From positions 6,340,169 through 6,404,168 of the forward strand of contig OZ038439.1 of the NCBI GenBank assembly GCA_964036275.1: DNA of 64,000 nucleotides. The letters run 5' to 3'. Source of the stretch: Litoditis marina. Taxonomy: Eukaryota > Nematoda > Chromadorea > Rhabditida > Rhabditidae. A model generated the notes under the pieces. It was not told the DNA's origin. It did not search any database and saw only the letters and a program-made list of their open reading frames with translations. The position numbers and the translations under genes were made by a program. Below, piece after piece: positions 48,989 to 59,614 of this stretch. Every line of letters begins with the position of its first letter. Within the stretch, counting starts at the first letter, position 1.

Positions 48989-51838
48989 ATGGAGTCAGAG
49001 CCTACTACCACCCCGAACACAAACAGTAACGCAGTTCAATCTACTTGGTATAGTTACGTTGAAAAATGCGATAGAAACTACTTAGTCACACCCTCCCATT
49101 TCTCAGATCAAAAAGGTAGTAGGTGTCATAGGGGTAATTGCCGTATTTGTAAAATTATGAACTTTAGCTCCAGGGTACTATGTACCACAACTCAGAATTT
49201 CATTGTTACAAATAAACCGAGCCAAGCCAACTGTGAGACTAAAAATGTGATTTATTGTATTACGTGTAACACGTGTAAATACCAATACGTGGGCGAAACC
49301 AAACAGAAACTCAGAGGTCGTATTAGTCAACATTTGTATTCTTTCACTAAGAAATCCATAAACACTTATCTTTCCAGCCACTTTTTCGAAAGCGGTCACA
49401 ACCCAAATAACATATCGATTGACATTCTCGATTCAGTTCAGGGTGCTTTCGATAAACAAACTAAGATACATTTACACGATAAAGAGATTATGTGGATTAA
49501 AATCCTTTCATCAAGTTATCCATTTGGTTTCAATGATCAAATTAAAGGTTTTGGAAACATTTCCAACACTCCTAATCCACTTATTAAACCTGACCATCCC
49601 TTTTTTGTCATGCCTTTTCCAACACATCGTAAAAGTCATGGAAAGAAGCGACGATCTAAAACTTCTAGATCTCCTCAAAGAGATATTGATCAGTTGTTGA
49701 ATAGTGTTCAGATCATGCAAGGTAGAGAACTTTATCTGTTTTCAAGAACTCTCTCTAAACATGAGAAAGATTTGCTCCTCCAGTATGCTTTCGCAGGTGA
49801 ATTTCTTTCCAAAAAATTTGAATTCAGGTACAAACTTTATACTTGTATCTGCAATCATTACTGGAAAACGAAACGAACTAAGTCTCAAGATACTATTGTT
49901 GCTAGTGTCACTATTCCTTTCATGTCTAAAAGTATGGAGCATCTTCATTTACCTAGCCTTTTCAATAAGGGTGTTGTTCACAACTATCTTTCTGAAATCA
50001 GTGGAATGCCTAATCCAAAAATTCGGGTGATCTTCACGTACAATCCTCCATTATCACTTAAGGTGTTCAATTATAACACGTTCCTCAAAAGGTTGGATCG
50101 CAATCATATTGATTATCTGGTTTCTGACAGTTATAAATGTATCTGTGACAAGTTTTCTGCTTATATTGATCCTAATCACGGTCACATCTGTACCGGTGAT
50201 CTAACTTTCATCAAAAATTCACATTTACGTAATTTGCTAACATGTGGTACGAAATTCAGGTGTCAAGAACCACCAGACTCAGCATCGATTATTCAAGCTT
50301 GTCAAAAAGCGGTTCAATCAGTTATTGGAACAGTTCGTAAATGCTATAAACCTAACAAACAGGTTGTAGATACGTTCCAAGATATTCTAATGCAAAATGT
50401 TTGTAATACGGTATCTAACCGATTGCATACTCTTGATCCTGATTTGGACAATTCTTATATTTTGAATACTCGTGATTTGAATGATATCACAAAGTTACAA
50501 GAGCATTTCATTATAACTTGTGTCGATAAAGCAGCGACTAACTATGCATTTACTTGTAAAAAGTTATACGTACGAATGATGAATGCAGAAATTGAAAGAA
50601 GCAGTGTTTCGCAGTTTTCCACTTATGAAGTTTCCAATCATACTGTTGATGATGTAATCATTAAACATTCTAAGTTTATTGAAGGCTTGAACTTCAAAAA
50701 AGTGCAAGACCCTTCAATTCCTAAGATGTATGGTATACCAAAAATGCATAAAGCTATCATGAAGTTTCGTTTCATTACTGGTGCTAAAACTAGTCCGTTG
50801 AAACCTCTTTGCACCAATTTGCAAGTAATTTTGGCTCATGTACAAAAACATTTTATTAACTATTGCAATGTTATACACGAGAGAACCGGAGTTCGTCACT
50901 ACTGGGCTGTAAACAACAGTTCACGAGTGGTGGATGACGTGACTCCCTTGCGTACCAGTAATAGTACACGTATTTATTCTGCTGATTTCGCTAGTTTATT
51001 TACTAATTTACCACATAGCGTGATAAAGCTGAATATGTTTCAGCTCCTTAGTGTTTGTTTCAAAAATCAAAACTATATACGTGTACAAGGTAACCATTGT
51101 AGTTACAGCGTATCTAATAATGGTACTGGTTCATTTTTCACTTTTCAAGAAGTTTGTTATTTACTTGAGTCACTTCTAGAAAATAGTGTTGCTGTATACG
51201 GTAACAAGGTTTATAGACAAAGATGTGGTATTCCACAAGGTGCCAGCTGCTCACCACAAATAGCCGACCTGACTCTTAGCTACATGGAGTACAAGTTTAT
51301 CAAATCAGTTTTAGAAACACGAGGGCAACATTTCGCACGAAAGTACAATTATACATATCGATATATCGATGATCTGTTACATATTTCCGATGTATCCGAT
51401 AATTTCAAAGCAGATTTAGCTCAAATCTATGACTCTTCATTGAGTTTAGAAGCAACAGAGGATTTGAAAACAAATTGCGAGTTTCTCGATTTGGATATCA
51501 CTGTGACAATTCCCCAGATTAAAGTATCTCTATTTAATAAAACTGATCTCTTCAAGTTTGACGTTATAAGATATCCAAACTACTTTTCGAATATCGATAG
51601 TAGAATTGGTTTGAATACAATTACTGGCGAAATAATACGAATAACACGTGCTTGTTCAGACTATGAAGATTTCTTAGCAAGAGCAAAACAGCTTGCTAGT
51701 TTTTATTTTAAAAATGGTTGGCCTAAAATGTTGATTCTTAGACGCTTCTATAAAGTAATTGCTGATAAACCATTTATCACAAGTAAGTATGCAATTGACT
51801 TGCAATTGTTTACTAGATTATTAGATGCAGTGACGTGA
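48989..51838 (+). CDS. GIY-YIG endonuclease / reverse transcriptase of a Penelope-like element
   Basis: A 949-residue protein expected to nick target DNA and copy the element RNA. N-terminal region: cysteines C46, C51, C54 (possible zinc site). GIY-YIG nuclease at about 85-190: IYCITC at 88-93 and YVGET at 100-104 with a CxxCxxC (90/93/96), conserved R111 and H115 in LRGRISQH, and a probable catalytic E166. A basic stretch near 214-231 could be a nuclear signal. The middle has cysteine-rich segments. The reverse transcriptase has the Penelope signature GIPKMHK (582-588), motif A aspartate D666, GIPQGAS (747-753) and catalytic YIDD (792-795), then a thumb-like C-terminus without a second nuclease. 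Classic Penelope elements have GIY-YIG at the C-terminus; here the order is reversed. The ORF is open throughout. The start at 48989 is the first ATG of the frame; an upstream start is not excluded. Confidence 0.95.
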   Translation: MESEPTTTPNTNSNAVQSTWYSYVEKCDRNYLVTPSHFSDQKGSRCHRGNCRICKIMNFSSRVLCTTTQNFIVTNKPSQANCETKNVIYCITCNTCKYQYVGETKQKLRGRISQHLYSFTKKSINTYLSSHFFESGHNPNNISIDILDSVQGAFDKQTKIHLHDKEIMWIKILSSSYPFGFNDQIKGFGNISNTPNPLIKPDHPFFVMPFPTHRKSHGKKRRSKTSRSPQRDIDQLLNSVQIMQGRELYLFSRTLSKHEKDLLLQYAFAGEFLSKKFEFRYKLYTCICNHYWKTKRTKSQDTIVASVTIPFMSKSMEHLHLPSLFNKGVVHNYLSEISGMPNPKIRVIFTYNPPLSLKVFNYNTFLKRLDRNHIDYLVSDSYKCICDKFSAYIDPNHGHICTGDLTFIKNSHLRNLLTCGTKFRCQEPPDSASIIQACQKAVQSVIGTVRKCYKPNKQVVDTFQDILMQNVCNTVSNRLHTLDPDLDNSYILNTRDLNDITKLQEHFIITCVDKAATNYAFTCKKLYVRMMNAEIERSSVSQFSTYEVSNHTVDDVIIKHSKFIEGLNFKKVQDPSIPKMYGIPKMHKAIMKFRFITGAKTSPLKPLCTNLQVILAHVQKHFINYCNVIHERTGVRHYWAVNNSSRVVDDVTPLRTSNSTRIYSADFASLFTNLPHSVIKLNMFQLLSVCFKNQNYIRVQGNHCSYSVSNNGTGSFFTFQEVCYLLESLLENSVAVYGNKVYRQRCGIPQGASCSPQIADLTLSYMEYKFIKSVLETRGQHFARKYNYTYRYIDDLLHISDVSDNFKADLAQIYDSSLSLEATEDLKTNCEFLDLDITVTIPQIKVSLFNKTDLFKFDVIRYPNYFSNIDSRIGLNTITGEIIRITRACSDYEDFLARAKQLASFYFKNGWPKMLILRRFYKVIADKPFITSKYAIDLQLFTRLLDAVT

Positions 51839-52286
51839 ACTTTTGATCCAGCGAACAGTTCGATCAATAATTGTCTGTCCATTTTCTGACCCTCCTCTTG
51901 CACTCAGCTGACTCACTGGTTATCATTCTGCTCTTGTGTAAGTGTAAATGGACTCTTTTTACATCTTCTAACTCAATTTCTTGAAATAATCTCACTAGGT
52001 TAACTATAACAGGTCATCTACTGATGAGGGCATCCTGTTTGACATATGGATCGGTAATTGCCCGAAATGTCAAGGTAACTAATGTTTGTAATAGACAATC
52101 TAGGAATTTGCACAGTGCAAATAAATTTATCTCTCACTCTCTTCCCTCTTTCATTCCTCTCTCCTTTGGACTTTTTTCTTTTATAAATTACTAAAGTAGC
52201 CTGATATCACCTGTTAGTTGAGCTTGTTTACACGAGCAACGTGGTTTTGTATAGTAGTTTCAACTTCCTAGTTTTCTTATAATTTA
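51673..52286 (+). repeat. Right pseudo-LTR of the Penelope-like element
   Basis: Starts inside the ORF (CTTAGCAAGAGC), includes the stop codon TGA (51836-51838) and a 448-bp 3' region with the hammerhead-like core. It ends at TTATAATTTA directly before satellite ATGACGTCGC. Confidence 0.9.
52021..52100 (+). ncRNA. Hammerhead-ribozyme-like motif, right pLTR
   Basis: The order matches a type I hammerhead: CTGATGA (52021-52027), stem II GGGC/GCCC (52028-52031 with 52060-52063) extended by ATCC/GGAT, then GAAA (52064-52067). Stem III would be TGTC (52068-52071) with GACA (52094-52097), then A, then the cleavage dinucleotide TC (52099-52100). Stem I would be TCTA (52017-52020) with TAGG (52101-52104). 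Weak points are a bulged A beside the cleavage pair, a short stem I with one G-U pair, and a 22-nt loop III. Hammerheads in Penelope-like pLTRs are established, which supports the call. Confidence 0.45.
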
Positions 52287-52482
52287 ATGACGTCGCAAAA
52301 TTGAACATGGGCCAAAATGTTCAAATTTGCATAAATGAGATTTGGAATGATCAATTATTTGTATAAAACAATATTAGAAGCTACTGCAAGTGGTTCGATC
52401 GCCAATTGACAAGTTTTGAGTTGCGACGTCAAATACCGTAGTTTTTGTGACGTCATGACGTGAAAACGTTCAAATCTGCCCA
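52287..52482. repeat. Last satellite monomer and array edge
   Basis: One monomer plus a fragment follows the retroelement. After the next palindrome (ATGACGT, about 52461) the sequence jumps to GAAAACGTTCAAATCTG, which corresponds to a later part of the monomer, so a short deletion sits at the array edge. Unique DNA begins at about 52483, roughly 170 bp from the poly(A) signal of the lectin gene. Confidence 0.85.
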
Positions 52483-52652
52483 CCTTCCATCTCACGGAGA
52501 GAGCGGAGACTGAGTCGCTCGTGGCTCGTGGCTTCCAGTTGCATACATCTACTGTTACTACTTTTACAACTGTGGTTACTAATCCGAAAAGACCAATACT
52601 TTAACAATGTAAATTTCCATCAACATTGGAGCACCATGCCAATAAACATTCT

Positions 52653-52658
52653 TTTATT
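52653..52658 (-). terminator. Poly(A) signal AATAAA of the lectin/CUB gene
   Basis: AATAAA on the minus strand, about 72 bases past the stop codon at 52730-52732. Confidence 0.7.
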
Positions 52659-52729
52659 CGCATATATATCTACGCAAACCACGTTTTACGAAGATTTAAA
52701 TTATTTCACATGAGGTGGGGAGAATAATT

Positions 52730-55700
52730 TCAAAATGCACTGAATGAGGCCGCGAATCCCTCGTCAGACCAGTAAATATCTGTGTGAAAAACGACCAGCA
52801 TTTGATTCGTAGAAGAAGTCAGATTCCACGAAACGTCTCCATAGCCACCCGCGTACCTGAAAACTTTCATTTTTATTGACACAGATTTTATAGATTCACA
52901 GCAAAATGTCTAGTTACAGTTAAAACCCTTCAGGTCAGATTTTGCTTCTGTAATACATATGTATTATTTGTGAGAAAATGTAAAGATTGTTCTATTTACG
53001 TGAATGAGAAAAATTTCGGTACCAATATTGATTTTGCAGTACAAATTGTGTTAGAGATACCCTTAAAAGGTACACTGTAAGAGTCTCCATAGGAATTACG
53101 GGAAATATATAATTCCATAAGTAATATTATTATTCATTCACTCACGTCGCAAGAAGTGGAGAACTACTAGTTGGACCATCATAGACATAAAGTGGATCTC
53201 CGGTGTGATAAAAGTTGAAATGAAGTAGAATCCTTGAAAGTTCACGTTTTCACACAATCAATTGAACCTGCTAACGTTCTATTTACAGTGCTCGAAAATT
53301 GACGATTTCATTGGTAGCGAATCAAAGCAATCCGGAAGGTATAGAGATCAATCTGTAAAGACATCAGAGAGCAGATGCACCGTGCCTTTCCTTATACTGA
53401 AAGTAATTTGGAGATTAACGTGGAGTTAGCATTCTAATGAGGCATCGTGCACTTTGTCATTACACTTTTCGAGTTCTGCTGTGTTTACCGTTGTTCACGT
53501 GACTGTGTAAATGACTGTGCGTGCGCCCGTACCTTTTCCCAGATGGAGCCTCTAGTTGGTAGTTGCACGGATACTCAGAGGGATACCGACCATCCGAATA
53601 AATATCTCCTATATCCACACTAGAAATCTGGAAAACCTTGGATTTATTCCGGGCTCAGTGGAGTTAAGATCAGAAAATGAAAGAATCTGTGTTTTTGTTG
53701 TTGTTTATGAGCTCCGGTGTGGAGATCGTACAATATATTCAGGAAACAGCCTACAAATAGACCTTGGCGGGCTCTCAATTTACCTTATAACTCATCCTAT
53801 TGCAGTCATTATAATTCTTGACCTGTATTTCTAAGGAAATTGATTATTTTTCTCTCCAGTTCTTAGATTTTTTGCGGTACTCCACGTCGGCACATTGTGT
53901 TTAGGTCGGTTTCACGCGAGGATATAGGTAGCTTTGACCTACATGCTCTCTCGTCTGCTGGAAAACAATCAACGACAGCTCACCTAGCCTGGCCTAATTA
54001 ATCGAGCTCTTCGCTGTCTTTTCCGAGAAGATACTGTTTTGTTTCATCTGCGCTCTAGGGGCGAGCGAAAAACAGTATGAACACCCTTGTTTTTAAATTA
54101 CATCGAAATCATGACAACTAACTCACACTTCTCGAAGCTTTCAATAGCCCTTGGTTGCATCCAGATGGCCGAATTGTAATGTGAAAAATTAAAATTCAAG
54201 TATGATTACTTTATGTTGTTATCACTTCGCTTGAAGTTGTTCTAATGGAAAATATCCTCTGTTCGTTAAGAGCTCGGATTCACTGACCAGGACCATTTTT
54301 TTAGAATTTGTGAATTTGGAACTTATATGAGACAGTTCCACATATCCTACACTGTTTCATTGTTTTTCGAAGTTTTTCTTATTGAAAAAATTTAAAAAGT
54401 GTAACAACAGGCCCTGTAGCAGAGTCTTAGAATTTGTGAGCTGAACATCATTAAAACTTGATCACATGCTGACCACAGAGTTTCCAAGTTCCTATAAATA
54501 TAGTCAGGTATCTTTTAATAATACTCTACGCAGCCAGGTATTGATAATAACTTACTATCAACTGGGTCGTATTTCGCCGCCCACTTGTATTTGTTCAAAC
54601 TCCCACTGGAGAACTTCACCTTCATCGCAGAAGTGCTCGAGGCGTAAAACGTATCGTGGGGGGCCAGTCCGTACCATAGTCTGTCCGTACCATAGCTCTA
54701 CTCAACTTATAGTGTGTTGCAGCTACTAAGTGTACCTAATTGTCAACGAGAACAAGTGGTCAGACTAGTGTTGGCTAAATAATGAGAAGAAAACTGGGAT
54801 TTGCAGTGTTGAAAAATTTCGCTAATCCCTAGGTTATTGATTCCATCAAAGAGGTGAGTAATAATTGCTTATAGTGTTCATTTACGTAATCTTTCTTATT
54901 TGAAGAAGATATCATTGCCAAAGAGAAAATTGTATTATCAGTCAATAGAACAGTCACGTGAAACATATTACACACAGCAGAACTCAGAGACGTGCAATGA
55001 CAGAGTGCACGATGTCTCATTAGAACGCGAACTTCACGTGACTATTCAATTTATTCCTACTATAAGCTGTGTTCCTCCAGCTAACCTTGGTAAAAATGGT
55101 ACAGTGTCGGTGATGGTGTTGTAGAGTGCAATGGTACTTCGGTTGTCCGGGAAATAGTCATCACTCGTCAGGGCGAAAAACACAACAAAACCAGCCGGAG
55201 CCGAGATGATATACTCGCATTCGAGATCACTCTGGTAGTTGGAGGGGTAGCCCGGCGAGTAAATCTGAATGGATTTGTACTTTGTAGGCTGAGCAAATAT
55301 CGATCATACCCAGAGTACGTATGCTAAAAGGTCCCGGCAGTTTCATCCCATCCTGCGTCTCCTCAAACATACGCTATTACTCTGCTCTTACATCCCGCCG
55401 GGATGTAAGAGACAAGAAATAGTGATGCAGAGCGAGAGACGCAGGATGGGATGGAGGTGCCTGGACCTTCTAGCATGCGTGCTACTCGTAACATGCAATT
55501 CTTAGGAAATGGTTTTTCATAAGACACTAAAAAATTAATTCAATGCTTTTAAATAAACTTCTGTCTCTTGAACTATACGCAAAAAACAGGTGTGTACCGT
55601 AAATAACGAAGAATGCGAAACAATCTTTGTACGAAACGTTTACTTCCGTTTATTGCGTAGCTCAATACGCAATCAACTGAAGTGAACGTTAGTTTTGTAC

Positions 55701-58700
55701 AAAGGTTGTTTTGGTTTCTTCGTTTTTTTACGGTACACCATCGCCTCGTTCTTCATTTATTTTGTTTGGATCGTTGTTTTGTTGTTGTTCCCACTCCTTA
55801 ATCGTTTCAATGATGTTAGGAAAGTTACCGTTCCACTCCCTTCGAAAAAGTAGGGTGAACTGCAGTGAGCTGGTACTGGAGATGGAGTGATAGCAGGTGG
55901 GACACACGGCTTGCTCCTGGCTAAAATAAGCAAACTACAAACTACAAGTTATTTTGAGCTTTTTGGTTGACATACAGCAAAATATATTCACAATAGAAAA
56001 CCATAGTTATATGTTCATGCAGCATCAAACTAATATGTTCCAACCAAGTAATATGAAACAGTGGTTACTTATTGATTCCAATAACTCCTAGAAGTATTTC
56101 AAAATATGTCTGTTATGAAACTATGATTTGTTAAGGTGTCCTAACAGATGTTGTGTTAAACTGTGTTGTTTTTTGTTCATTGATTTGAGCCATACTCGTA
56201 ATAGAGCTACATATTTGAAACTTGCCTACCTTGAGATTATTTTCGCATACTTCATACCAAAACACTCTTTTCAACCCACATCGTTTGCAAACGGAGGTCA
56301 TATTGCTAGAACACGGCGTGTTTATCCATTGACCACTTTTTACCAAATCGTCCACTAGTGAAATTGCAACACAATTCCCGAGAGAAGGCTCATCGTAGCC
56401 TGAAAATCGGGTAGAGGGTGGGCTCTTCTCAGAGCAAGCTTATATGGCGTATGTTGCTCTGCCCCAATGTGTTTGTAGTTTGATGCCGCTGCATTTGGTA
56501 GACTTTCTTCAATCATTCATTACGTATACAGAGTTCAAAATACATTTCAGAGGTGGAAATCGACTATAGAAGGGATGGGAAAATCGAAACACTTCAACAA
56601 ACTAAACAGGCTTTATAATACTCATTTTACTGGAAAACAGTTGGCTAAACTAAAATATGAATCTGTTCTCAGTGTGCTAGTTTGCTTTGATATGTAATAT
56701 TTCAGTTGTGTACAACATTCTCATGGAAGTGTTTATCTCATAGCGTGTGAGTGTGATCTTTCAAAACTCCACATTTTACACGATCGAATGTTTCTCGAAT
56801 ATCTACGTACCAAAGTTGTTGTATTCGTTATCGGTGAACCTAGTTCCATCTGCCCATTCATAGTGCTGTTCGGAGGTCCAATTCAACCCAATTCGAGCCA
56901 AACTTCGCGCCGATTTCGAAGCGACATTCCGAACAAAGTTGTTTTCCTGAATTTTACAGATTTCCCATTTATTAAGTATTCTTCACGACATCCGTCCGGC
57001 TTCGGGCGATTAAACAATATTTTCTTCTAAATTTGATAACGTTCAAGAACCGTATATATTATCACTATAGGTAGTGTAGTATACAACAGGTAATCATTCA
57101 TTATTTTCATGACATTCCACTCATTTTCATCAAACACCATTCTTCTCAGTTTGATAGCGTGGAAAGACCCTTCATTTGAAACATAAACCCACCTCTTGAG
57201 ATTGAATACTGGTCAAATGACCGCACTCTAATTCACAGTCGTATTCTGCAGTTGTTTCATTCGAAGGCAGCAGTGGTTTGAAACAGTAATCACCATGTTG
57301 ATAGTAAGAAGTACCACATTTGGCAACTGGAAAAGTTTTTCTCTGTTTCCGGTACACAATTACAGAAATCTAGTTAGCTGCTGGATTATGATAGGCATCC
57401 ACAAAAAACTACAAATTATATATAGTCGTCGCCAACTGAAAGGCTGGAGGGTACTGTATATCTCACTTTCCGCTGTGTCCGCACACATGTCTTCGATTTC
57501 AAAGCAAGCCCGTTGTGCACTCTAATAGCGCAGCGCTAAGCGGCCACACGTTCGATTCCGGTGAGAGAACTATATAAATTTAGCACCCACTGTATTCTGA
57601 TGTCCCTATACTCTCAGAAGTAGAAGACGGGAAATATAAACATAACCAATCCCTGTACTGACCGTAGTTGGGTGGAAAACCACTTTCTGAGCTGTTTCTC
57701 TGGCAACCAAATCCTTGTCCCGTCTCGCACTTTCCACTTATCCATTGGCCAGATTCGGAGCCAGAAGTCGGCAGAAATACACAATTTCCCTCACTTGGTC
57801 TGGGATAACCTAAAATGTTTCAAATCATAAACGGGTCAGAACTTCTTTGTTACTTTCACAGATTGAGCGAAACGTTTATCGATCAGAAATATGTTCCCTT
57901 CGATTATAACGAAATTCTGAGAGGCATTCGCAGGCAACACTGCAAGGCATATTTGTACTTATTCCCTAACTACAATAAGGGCAATTAAAGATTTAAATGC
58001 CGCACGCTCATTCAAAGCAGTAAAAACAGCTTTTTGAGACTTGAATTTGGTTTTCGGCTAGATTGAAACAAGTTCGCGCAATCTCACCTGGATAGAAATT
58101 AGAATAGGAACTCGATGTGACATAATCTCCATTCGAATATGTGCAGGATGTCTTGTTCGATCCAGTACAAGTCATTCCCAACCAAACTCCCAAATTATGC
58201 GCCTCCGTCAGAATATAAGCGTTTACCTTAAAAATTAAAAATTCAGACATGAATAAATTAATAATATCAAAAATCACAAGTGACAGTAGTCTCAAAGCCA
58301 TAAATCATGTGCTGTTCTAGAAAAAAACATTCAATATTATTCCTGGATAAGTGTATCCTTTCAAGAGTTTTCTAAAAACAAAAACGAAACTCTAAAACCT
58401 GAACAGTCCTGGTTTTTTGTAAAGTTTCCATAACTCTAATGATCATACTGTAGCATCCCCTGATCACGTGAAATAGACTATAACTGATAAACACTGCTCA
58501 CAAATGCGTTTAGAGGTTGTACCAGATACCCGCCTTCCTGCTCACAAAATGCCTCAGCGTCTCTCTGAGATTTCGTCGTTGTGAAGTGCTGAAAACAACG
58601 AAAACAAATAAAAAATCATTACCTACCACATTTATATTTCATTAAACCAGTGATTGGTTCTGATAATGTTTAATTTTCCGAGAAATATCATGAAAACACG

Positions 58701-59030
58701 TGGATAGAACTTGTAGTTCTTCACTATCAAAAATAGTTGTTTTGAACATTGTAACATGGAGGTTTGACGAATTGTGTGTGTAGAGTATGATGAAAAAATT
58801 AGCTAGGAGGATGTAAAACAAGTAATCTTTGAAAAAACCTTGTAACAAAAGCCATTGTCCATGTCTTCGTAACCATCAGTACATATACCGTAGACTGGAA
58901 CAAAAAAAGTTTCAGAAAGATGAGAATTACTGCAAAATGGACTGAAAAATTTCATTACAATTTTTCTTTTTTCGATCTTAGCAACAAAACAAAATTAACT
59001 CTGATTACGACAAAAATAGTAAACACCAAC
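52730..59030 (-). CDS. C-type lectin protein with two CTLDs and two CUB domains (clec family)
   Basis: Thirteen exons (minus strand) join in frame with GT/AG introns: 58839-58894, 58502-58588, 58088-58226, 57663-57809, 57193-57326, 56811-56946, 56280-56399, 55829-55920, 55086-55264, 54556-54680, 53533-53608, 53146-53232, 52730-52856 (stop TGA). They give about 500 residues. CTLD1 runs from GICTDGYEDMDNGFCYK to SGKCETGQGFGCQR; CTLD2 from CGTSYYQHGDYCFK to WINTPCSSNMTSVCKR; a Pro-rich linker (PPAITPSPVPAHC) follows; CUB1 starts IYSPGYPSNYQ; CUB2 has YPSEYPCNYQLEAPSGKR and GDPLYVYDGPTSSSP. No clear EPN or WND calcium/sugar motifs, so canonical sugar binding is doubtful. Such secreted proteins are abundant in Caenorhabditis and often infection-responsive. 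The first coding exon is unresolved. I do not know the ortholog. Confidence 0.9.
53427..53507 (+). repeat. Dispersed repeat, copy 1 (in a lectin-gene intron)
   Basis: Shares TTAGCATTCTAAT, GTGCACTTTGTC, GAGTTCTGCTGTGTTTA and TTCACGTGACTGTG with copies at 54951-55026 (minus), 59881-59914 and 63293-63376. Probably an old short interspersed element. Confidence 0.75.
54951..55026 (-). repeat. Dispersed repeat, copy 2 (inverted, in a lectin-gene intron)
   Basis: Reverse complement of the repeat at 53427-53507, with GTTCTAATGAGACATCGTG and GAGTTCTGCTGTG conserved. Copies 1 and 2 face each other about 1.5 kb apart across the CUB1/CUB2 exons. Confidence 0.75.
55344..55453. mobile_element. Foldback element in a lectin-gene intron
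   Basis: Arms CATCCCATCCTGCGTCTC (55344-55361) and GAGACGCAGGATGGGATG (55436-55453) are perfect inverses. The centre is a second perfect hairpin, CTCTTACATCCCG/CGGGATGTAAGAG (55385-55397 and 55399-55411). Flanking AAGGTCC/GGACCTT extends the symmetry. It lies in the 564-bp intron before the CUB1 exon. Confidence 0.8.
55592..55738. mobile_element. Second foldback element in the same intron
   Basis: Ends GTGTACCGTAAA and TTTACGGTACAC are inverse. Inner pairs CTTTGTAC/GTACAAAG and ATTGCGTA/TACGCAAT make an almost continuous palindrome of about 147 bp. Confidence 0.75.
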
Positions 59031-59066
59031 CTGTTGTTCCAGAATAAGATAGAGCAAACACTGCAT
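59031..59066 (-). CDS. Candidate first exon of the lectin gene (signal peptide), phase problem
   Basis: ATG at 59064-59066 opens a short hydrophobic stretch (MQCLLYLILEQQ) ending at a donor CAG|GTTGGT. This frame leaves phase 0, but the next exon (58839-58894, acceptor TTCCAG) needs one carried base. The frame that fits reads VFALSYSGTTVYG, also signal-peptide-like, but has no ATG before an upstream TAG. Either the true first exon lies further upstream, or the start is frameshifted by mutation or sequence error. Confidence 0.35.
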
Positions 59067-59614
59067 GTTGTTCGAAACACTCACACTATGCCTTATCTCA
59101 TTTACGACTATTCTAAGATAGATATGAAGCGATTTATCAGAAGATTCCCATTGATTGGTGAATAACGCAATTTTTCATGGCAGTTCAGGTAACGTATTAT
59201 ATTGCGAGAGAAGGCCTTTTTCTTTTGCAAATTAACATGTAGGTTAGAACAATTCGAAATACCGAAACTTTATTCACAAATTAAATTTCATCCACAAAGG
59301 CAATTATTTCTTTTTTCCCACAACACTTGGTTGAATAGATCTTTATTTTGAATCCATGTTTTGACTAACCGGCCAAGTCTAATAAACAGTTCATGACTTA
59401 CAGAACGAAAATGTTTTCGAATAGCGGTGCACGAGTTGAATATGGATAGCGTAATCGGATATTATACTATTCAGTTTGTTGATGCGGAGCGTAACACAGC
59501 CTAATAATGACATATCGAGCAGGCCAATGCAAAGTTTCTCCTACGAAAAATCAAGTACTTGAAATTTACGGGTATCTTCTGTTATGAAAGAACACTCTAA
59601 AAGATTGGCCGCCA

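Larger units (their letters stand above)
46744..52286 (+). mobile_element. Penelope-like retroelement, permuted GIY-YIG/RT type (Naiad-like), full length
   Basis: Arrangement: left pLTR (46744-47357), 1.6-kb leader, one 949-codon ORF, right pLTR (51673-52286). The pLTRs read as identical and lie 4929 bp apart, so one element unit is 4929 bp. The left pLTR is a 5'-truncated tandem copy starting inside the ORF, as is usual for Penelope-like insertions. The element splits a satellite palindrome: left flank GCGACGTCAT, right flank ATGACGTCGC, with AT as a possible 2-bp duplication. An intact ORF and matching pLTRs suggest recent insertion. The Naiad-like label rests on domain order (nuclease before RT), which I recall from the literature; a phylogeny would settle it. 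Confidence 0.92.

Noticed and set aside
49178..50899. Other frames overlapping the retroelement ORF
   Set aside because: They are shadows of the 949-codon frame, which carries all nuclease and RT motifs.
51990..52027. Type III hammerhead with stem I formed upstream (CACTAGG...TCTACTGATGA)
   Set aside because: The base before the cleavage position would be A instead of the required U; the type I drawing with AUC-TAGG downstream fits better.
52528..57525. Plus-strand open frames overlapping the lectin gene
   Set aside because: They are antisense to well-supported minus-strand exons or lie in its introns, and have no recognisable features.
57510..57560. B-box-like GTTCGATTCC in a lectin-gene intron
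   Set aside because: No matching A box at tRNA spacing and no acceptor stem could be drawn.
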